Source: Sambucus nigra (lineage: Eukaryota > Streptophyta > Magnoliopsida > Dipsacales > Adoxaceae). Taken from it: 64,000 bases of DNA. Shown piece after piece: positions 57,434 through 64,000 of the stretch (its first letter is position 1; every line of letters begins with the position of its first letter). The DNA lies in the NCBI GenBank assembly GCA_949130495.1, contig OX422208.1, forward strand, positions 642,528,023 to 642,592,022, in the 5' to 3' direction. Both the position numbers and the translations under genes were made by a program. A model generated the notes under the pieces. The model was not told where the DNA came from. It searched no databases and saw only the letters and a list, made by a program, of their open reading frames with translations.

Positions 57434-59700
57434 TGATTAGGCATAAATTCTTCATATTTATCCACTTAATTTCAATGTTTTTATGATCCCATGTATTGTA
57501 AATATCTTGAATTTATCTCATATTTATGCTACTAACCCTTTTTGGCAAGTATTTCATATTTTGTGTAACTCTTATGTGTTTTACAGTTATTTCATGCAAA
57601 TTAGTGCGAAAGAGAATGCAAAACAGTGAAAGAAAGCAAGAAATGGGGAGTTCAAGGACATTTTCGTAATTTTATAAGAATATTCAGGAGGTGGGTCCAA
57701 CTAAAAAGTTGAAGATCTTTCAATTACAAGAACACAGGAAAAAATGGCACCTCAATCTGAGCTACGGTGAAGAAGATATGAAGTTTTGAAGATGAGAAAA
57801 GTCAAGAAGAAAATCTCCGAATAAATTTTGAGGGCGATCCGGACCTTTTATTTTAAAAAGATCCGGATCGCATTTAGTCACGCTCAAAAGCCAATACAAA
57901 ATTAGTCACATTTTTTAAGTGTGACAAATTGCCAGATACGAGATTTTTATTTTGTCTTTATCTTTTAGCCAAAAGAGTTTTATGTTTTGGGGACTCTTCT
58001 AAACGACCTCTAGCGTATATATTTAGTCATTAAGACTCTTTTTATTCTGATTTAATTCATGTAAAATCTTCATAATAAGTAGGAACATCTAGGAGAAGAA
58101 TTTACATATTTTGCACCTTTAATTCAAGAGCTTTTCTAGCTTTTCTTCAACCTTTGATTTCTTCTTGCATGGTCTTGTTCTTCAATCTTGGTAAACTTTA
58201 TTTCCAGTACCTTTATTATTATTTGTCATGTTTAATCTCTCTTTCCATGCAATTATGAGTTCATGCAACGTAGATAACGTAGTTTTCACTAATTTCACCA
58301 TGTTAGGCTAGATTTTTAAGGGTTGGGATGCATGAACCCAACTCGATGTGGTTTGCATGGGTATAAAATTACTTCTCTAAATTTAATAATTGATTAGACC
58401 ATGTAGTATGGTGATCATAACCGTTGTAGGACTTTTGATCTCGTTTGTCCTAGTTAACCGGGATGCATAAGAGTGCAACGTGCGTGTAGCTAATACGACA
58501 CTGCTTTACTCATCTCTTGATTATGTATGATGCGAGCTTGAACCTCATATATATATTGCTTGGGAGTACTAAAGACCTGGCTTGATCAATTAATTAATTT
58601 ATGACTACTTTTGTATTGGGCAACACACTATGGTTTGTGGGATTTCCGTGACTAAATTAGTCATGCTTTCTAAGTGTGACAAATTTTCAGATACGGGATT
58701 TTTATTTTATCCTTATCTTTTCGCCAAAAGAGTTTTATGTTTTGGGGACTCTTCTAAACGACCTTTAGCCTATATATTTAGTCATTAGGACTCTTTTTAT
58801 TCAAATTTTATTCATGTAAAAGCTCAATAATAAGGAGGAACATCTAGGAGAAGAATTTACATATTTTGCACCTTTAATTCAAGAGCTTTTCCAGTTTATC
58901 TTCAATCTTTGATTTCTTCTTGCAAGGTTGTGTTCTTCAATCTTGGTAACCTTTATTTCCAGCACTTTTATTATTATTTGTCATGTTTAATATCTCTTTC
59001 CACGCAATTATTAGTTCATGCAACGTAGATAACGTAGTTTTCACTAATTTCACCATGTTAGGCTAGATTTTTAAGGTTTGGGATGCATGAATCCAACCCG
59101 ATGTGGTTTGCATGGGTATAAAATTAGTTCTCTAAATTTAATAATTGATTAGATCGTGTATTATGGTGATCACAACCGTTGTAGGACTTTCGATCTCGTT
59201 TGCCCTAGGTAATCGAGATGCTTAAGAGTGCAACGCACGTGTAGCTAATACGACACTACTTTACTCATCTCTTTATTATGTATGATGCGGGCTTGAACCT
59301 CATATATGTAATGCTTGGGAGTACTAAAGACCGGGGTCGATCAATTAATTAATTTATGACTAGTTTTGTACTGGGAAACACACTAGGGTTTGGGGGATTG
59401 AATTCCTAACCTATTTTTCCTCAGTCATATTAATTCATTCTTAGTTTAATTTTGCTCATGTAGTTAATTTAGTAGTTTAATATAGTTTGCATTTAGTTAG
59501 TAGATTTAATCCCATAATCACATAATCATCTTTTCTTACCTTTTTAAAGCCAACTTTAGGATTAATTAACCTACCTTATGTCGTCAAAATGAGATCGTCC
59601 TTTTTTTCCTGTGGATTCGATACCCAGACTTGCCGCTATACTCCATAAGATTGTAGTTAAAGTTTAGGTTTTTGTATTGCGGTTGGAAACCAATAACAAC
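57434..59700 (+). repeat. Element 4 3' LTR with an internal duplication
   Basis: It begins TGATTAGGCATAAATTC. It shares the 'gagctacggtgaagaa', 'ggacttttgatctcgtttg' and 'gattcgatacccagactt' blocks with the 5' LTR and contains a 755-bp direct duplication absent there. The 3' limit is approximate. Confidence 0.75.
57905..59414. repeat. 755-bp tandem duplication in element 4 3' LTR
   Basis: Landmarks recur at a fixed 755-bp offset: GTGACAAATT at 57921 and 58676, GGACTCTTCTAAACGACC at 57991 and 58746, CACCATGTTAGGCTAG at 58296 and 59051. The copies differ by scattered substitutions. The limits are approximate. Confidence 0.9.
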
Positions 59701-59754
59701 GACTAGCGTATTTACACGGACGCTCGGTTTTTCCACTCAATCAATTGGATTGGG

Positions 59755-60781
59755 ATAAGACTAATATTTTATATTTTTAATCTCATAAAAGCTTGATCCC
59801 AAGTATGTGACTGGATTCTCTTAATTATTTTATATCCAAATGGCTAGACAACTACATTATTATTCTGGATAATACACCTACATCATTCATGCTTAGGACA
59901 ATATCATCCGCATAAAGTTCCATAAATACTAACGCACTTTAGTCAAGCTTCTTATTCACACAAGTTCCATCCGCACATTGATCAAAATGAATATTTGTGA
60001 ATGCCTAATCAAAATGAATGCTTCAGACCTTGACATTTTCTTAAGTCCACAAATGGACCTATTAAGATTTCACACTTTTATTTCTTGACATTTTTCTATG
60101 CATCCCTCAGGTTGCACCATGTAGATGCACTCGTCAAGACTACCATTCAAGAAGACAGTTTTAATGTCCATTTGTCAAATCTCTTAATCAAGATGAGTCG
60201 CAATTGATAAAGAAAATTGATAGACTTTAATATGCATCGTGAAGAGAAGGTTTACTCATAGTCAATCCCTTCTTTTTGTGTAAATTTTTTTGCAGTAAGT
60301 CTTGTCTTGAACGTTTCCACGTTCCCATCTATCCCTATTTTCTTATTGCAGAGTAACTTATAGCCGATGGGCTTTATCCTATCTGAAAAGTCTATAAGTT
60401 CCCAAACATTCTTATATGACATCAAATCCATCTCAATATTCATAGCCTTATTCCAAAGCTTAGATTCCCCATCTTGATGTTCCTCATTGTAGTTCTTGGG
60501 ATACGGTTCATGCTCTTCAAGGATCTCATTAAAGTGTTCGTCCAAATACACTAACCTGTCAAGTTTTCTCCTGACCCTACCACTATGATGTGACTCCATT
60601 TGTGATAATTAATTAGTGATAAGTGTATCATGATCCGTAGTAATACACACACTACCTCTAGAAAATGTATTATTAATATCATATTGTATTTCTTCTTGTA
60701 CGAGTGGTTAAGAAATAACCACTTGGTTTTGCCTTTTAGATCATGTATGATAATATTACTCTTTGGTTTATAGTCCATCAT
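59755..60781 (-). pseudogene. pol: Copia-C reverse transcriptase
   Basis: The frame 60599-60252 starts at a pre-RT block SGRVRRKLDRLVYL and continues AMNIEMDLMSYKNVWELIDF, GIDGNVETFKTRLTAK and FTQKEGIDYE, the N-terminal Copia RT. At about 59930-59885 the minus strand reads ELYADDIVLSMND, the YxDD catalytic motif (YADD). It breaks off at about 59755 against element 4. RNase H is missing: the Copia-C sequence left on the far side of the insertions (46838-46873) is only a PPT. Confidence 0.85.
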
Positions 60782-62030
60782 ATAATCGCCTTTTAAGTAC
60801 CGAGCATTAGTGATGATAATGACCCTCTCGTCATTAGGATTATAAAATAGACCAATTTTGGTTCCTTGAGGGTAACCTAAAAAGATACATAATTATATCA
60901 TTGATTCCAACTTCACTAGATCTTTTCTTTGCACGTGTGCGGGCGAACCTAAATCCAAATATGTCCTAGACTATGCGTCTCTAATTAAAAAAAAAACAAT
61001 CTATCAGGCTCGAATAGCTCAACATGGATATAACCATTTCCAAAAGAGTCATTTTCCTTCTCTTCGTTACACCATTTTGCCCTGGAGTGCCCGGTGCAGA
61101 CAACTAGGTTGTGATAAACTTTCTAAAGAGCGGTACTCCCCCACCACCCACACCCCACGATTAGACATAGGGTTTGGAGTAATTTAACATGATTACTCTC
61201 CACCCCAGTCTTTTACATTTTAAACATATCAAAGGCTTTAGATTTGTGGTGCATAAGGTAAACATATCCATAAATTGAGTAATCATCAATAAAAGTGATG
61301 AAGCACTCACAGCTACCTCTTTTCTAGAATGTCGTAGGATAAAAAAAATGGAATGAACCAATTCTAACATACATTAGGTCTATAACTTTTATTTGGGAAG
61401 GCCTATTGGTCGTTTTACCTTCTAAATAATATTCACATACTGGAAGTTCTTACCATTTCAACAAACTTAATTGCCCATTTATGACTAGTCTTTGAATTCT
61501 CTTTAGATTTATATGACCTAAGAATAAGTTCCAAATATATATTTGGTTAAACATAGAAGTTGTATTTCTCTTCAGGTTATTTTCATACGGGTTATTCATT
61601 TAAGTATTTAGCAGTAACGGTGAGACATGCCTTAAAGCATACAAATAAATTTCCAATGTACCAGAACACATAAAAGATTTGTTATTAAAAAAAATGTTTA
61701 TTAAAATAAATCGAATATCCATTCATCACTAACTAATAATCGCAATTAAATTTATTCTAATAGTGGGTACATATAAAATCTCTAACTTTCTTTTTTTGTT
61801 TACATGAGATTCTAAAACAAGATTTTTTATTGCTATGTTTCCTTGGTTCAATAACCTATGAACATAAGCATTTCACCCTCGCTAAGCTCCCTGGTCTCCA
61901 GGAACCCTATAAAGAGTTTGAAACATGGTTAGTGTCTTCCGAATATACACTGAAGGTCCCGATTGATTAGATAAAAAAACATGTTTAGTGACAAATGAGA
62001 AATTATTATTTTTGTCGCCTCACTTTTCTT
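60782..62030 (-). pseudogene. pol: Copia-C protease/integrase region
   Basis: Decayed. The frame 61370-61161 (MLELVHSIFF...) is offset by frameshifts but its neighbours read ITQFMDMFTLCT and CKRLGWR, consistent with the 'YFITFIDDYSRYGYVYLM' and 'KFKEYKxEVE' integrase core. A Gly/Pro-rich remnant of the integrase C-terminal half lies at 60800-61130. Protease not identified. Confidence 0.6.
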
Positions 62031-62256
62031 ATTAGACCAGACATTTCTTCTTCAAATGTACTGACTTCTTGCAAATGTAACACTTAACTTTCGATTGAAT
62101 CCCTCTGACCCAGTGTTTAGAATATTTTAATCACGGGGGGTTATTACCAATGATGGGTATTGATAATAAAATATTTATTCTATAAGAACTTTGATTCATC
62201 ATATTTCAAAATATAAAAACAACAAAAACTGGATCTAGGGTTTTGATCACCATACC
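62031..62256 (-). pseudogene. gag: Copia-C gag zinc knuckle
   Basis: Minus strand at about 62083-62042 reads KCYICKKSVHLKKKC, an intact CX2CX4HX4C knuckle, preceded by KHWVRGIQSKVK. About 60 codons separate it from the break at 62256, a spacing that fits direct continuation of the gag at 63635-64000 once the intervening 1.38 kb is removed. Confidence 0.75.
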
Positions 62257-63634
62257 TTTGTGGATCTTGTAGGTCATTCGATATAGGAGACGACAACGAT
62301 GAAGAAGATGTTATTGATGATTCGCTACCTTTAATCCTTGCTTAGAAGTGAAAAACACCTTACTTCTTCTAGTGTATGACCCAGTCAATGCAAGCTATAT
62401 GTGTGGGCATGTTTAAAGATAAAAACTCGATGAAATGAGACATAAATAATTTTCTCTCTCATCATCCCTTACAAAAATGTGAATAGTGTTTTTATCTCAC
62501 CCTATCTAACCCTTACAAGTGTTAATACACTTATACCCCGATCCCTATACCCATATATATAGGTACTGAAGTGATATTGATCCAATTAGGCATTCTAGAG
62601 AGTTATGGGCTTGGAATATGGACTACACTAGGGACCTAGGGTAAATATTTAAATTTTGTTCTAAATAAAAATATTAAAATCCCAAATTATGCCTAATAAT
62701 TCATTCCATTTTCTACTAATTATAATTAATTTCATTAAATGATTACAATTCCACTCCAATTTAAATGTCTCAAAATTACTCGAATAAAGAGACTTTGTTA
62801 GCAAAGTTAGATATCACATAGTATGATTCCTTATGTTAAGTATTTAATACCCACTTGGTGAAATTCAATTTGTATTGAATCAATTTTTACAAATGTGTTA
62901 TTATACTTTAATATTAAACTTAAATTATTTAATACTCTAATGAATATAAATCCACTGGTTAGGTTTACTAATATTATCAAAACTTATAAGTTTATCAAGG
63001 GGTATCACAATCCATAATATCTCTTAGATGCAGATTCCTCCGGAATATGTGGTCACACATATTTGCACATTGATTGTCGAACCTAGAAAGACTATTGAAA
63101 AAATAAATTGAATCTCACCCATAGCAATTCAAAGAAATAATTATGCGAATATTACAATACTTATATCCCCCAGGATTAAGAATCTATGCATCCTTTGCAA
63201 ACTCTGAGAGATTGTGCAAGTCTAATATAGCCAGTACCTAGACTCGAGTATCACCTTTGGTCTTGTTCAATACATTCCTTATGTATCGATAAAATCTTCT
63301 TTAAACTATTAGATAAGTTATCGAACCATCAAATTGGTTCTCATAGTTAAGATACACACTAAAATTGTACACATAAATTTACCAATACGATATCACCCCT
63401 ATCTAGGTTGTGAAATATTAGATTATGCTAGAACTAGAACTATGACATTCTATGACCCGGTTGAACCCAACTCACCAAAAAACCTACTAAGGTCATTGGA
63501 CGATATATACAATGTGTTTATTAACTAATATAAGTCTTTAAAACAAGAATGATTCATATCTCAAAAGAGCTAAGACAATCTTTTATTAATAAATAATAAA
63601 TGACATTAAACATCGTTTTGCAAATAAAACCCCA
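62257..63634 (-). mobile_element. Solo-LTR-like copy of the Copia-C LTR family inserted in gag
   Basis: 1,378 bp homologous to 45474-46837. It separates the gag UBN2 end (63635 up) from the knuckle (62083), and no PPT or PBS adjoins it, so a solo LTR is the simpler reading. The flanks ATACC (62252-62256) and ATACT (63635-63639) resemble a 5-bp duplication with one change. Alternatively it is the 5' LTR of the element whose 3' LTR is at 45474, inserted in an older relative. Confidence 0.6.
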
Positions 63635-64000
63635 ATACTCATGTCTTACATGTATTCTTCTTACCTTTCATAACAGAGGAAGAAGTGGCTTGATTAACAA
63701 CCCTCACATCACCCATTTTCTTGATGATAGTCTATGCATCCTAAATCTCTTTATGTTGTTGAACTAAGAAGTAATATGTTTATTCATAGAATAATTTAGG
63801 TGAAACTACTTAAACGATTGATAGTGACTGGAGTAAAAAATCGATATGGGTTTCCCATAAACTTATAATCCAAGTACCTCTTGTTACCATTACATTGATA
63901 TTATCTTTAGAACATGGTCCCTAATCAGAGTACCATGAATAATATTTTTGTTTGCCAGATTTCCACAACATCTAATCTTTCGACTTGATTTTGATCCTCA
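63635..64000 (-). pseudogene. gag: Copia-C gag, UBN2 C-terminal part, running off the window
   Basis: Minus-strand pieces GTLIRDHVLK, then (after stops) IIKKMGDVRVVNQATSSSVMKGKK, correspond to the end of a Copia gag capsid region ('...RDHVIKM...', '...ELQAAEGIIKK...EASTS...KGKKK'). Several stops. The N-terminus and 5' LTR would lie beyond 64000. Confidence 0.65.

Larger units (their letters stand above)
53113..59700 (+). mobile_element. Element 4: non-autonomous Athila/Tat-like Gypsy element
   Basis: A 5' LTR lacking its first ~320 bp (53113-54379) is followed by a tRNA-Asp-type PBS (degraded TGGCGCCGTTGCCGGGG, 54386-54403), one ORF (54505-55284) with an in-frame stop, 2.1 kb of non-coding DNA, a PPT and a 3' LTR from 57434. 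The phrase CATTGAGGACAATGCAACATTTAAGTTAGGGG at 55808 is typical of Athila/Tat interiors. No protease, reverse transcriptase or integrase. The right end is not fixed; it lies near 59700. Confidence 0.75.

Overview
The window is intergenic DNA from a flowering plant, probably a eudicot. The evidence is the AT-rich background, plant-type LTR retrotransposons primed by initiator-Met tRNA (Copia, Tekay-like) or Asp tRNA (Athila/Tat-like), and CACTA, Mutator-like and hAT relics. I see no intact host gene, no tRNA or rRNA gene and no CRISPR. Nearly every open frame is a decayed retrotransposon piece or a chance frame in an LTR or microsatellite. All similarities were judged by eye.

Layout. 1-599: tail of an LTR. 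600-2436: unclassified AT-rich DNA. 2446-44127: one large nest. Its outer shell is a ~1.3 kb Mutator-like element (9-bp target duplication TTATCTAAT). A ~5.7 kb Ty1/Copia element (3282-43614, duplication AATAT, called Copia-A) sits in it. Copia-A carries two insertions: a non-autonomous CACTA transposon (6619-31801) and a 9.4 kb Tekay-like LTR element (32659-42059, duplication TATAT). The CACTA holds an F-box-like gene fragment, an hAT MITE (7886-8310, 8-bp duplication) and a 168-bp tandem repeat. The repeat is split by a 21.4 kb minus-strand SIRE-like Copia composite (9348-30714, duplication AATGT) with an LTR-internal-LTR-internal structure. That composite in turn hosts a 2.1 kb solo LTR (10884-12977, duplication ATAAG) and a coding-free element with 3.46 kb LTRs (15461-22852). 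The nest is five levels deep, and most boundaries are fixed to the base by target duplications.

44137-45473: mostly empty DNA with one small MITE. 45474-64000: a second, more eroded minus-strand Copia (Copia-C) that runs out of the window. It is broken by a gag-only SIRE-like element (46874-53112), which is fused through two truncated LTRs to a non-autonomous Athila/Tat-like Gypsy element (53113 to about 59700), and by a related LTR-like segment (62257-63634).

Working together: none of these elements looks autonomous. Gag and pol remnants contain stops and frameshifts; element 1, element 2, element 3 and element 4 lack pol or all coding sequence and would have depended on relatives elsewhere. 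The most unusual signals are the base-exact interruption of the 168-bp array, the mismatched outer ends of the inserted composite, and clusters of short CpG-containing palindromes in several unrelated LTR families.
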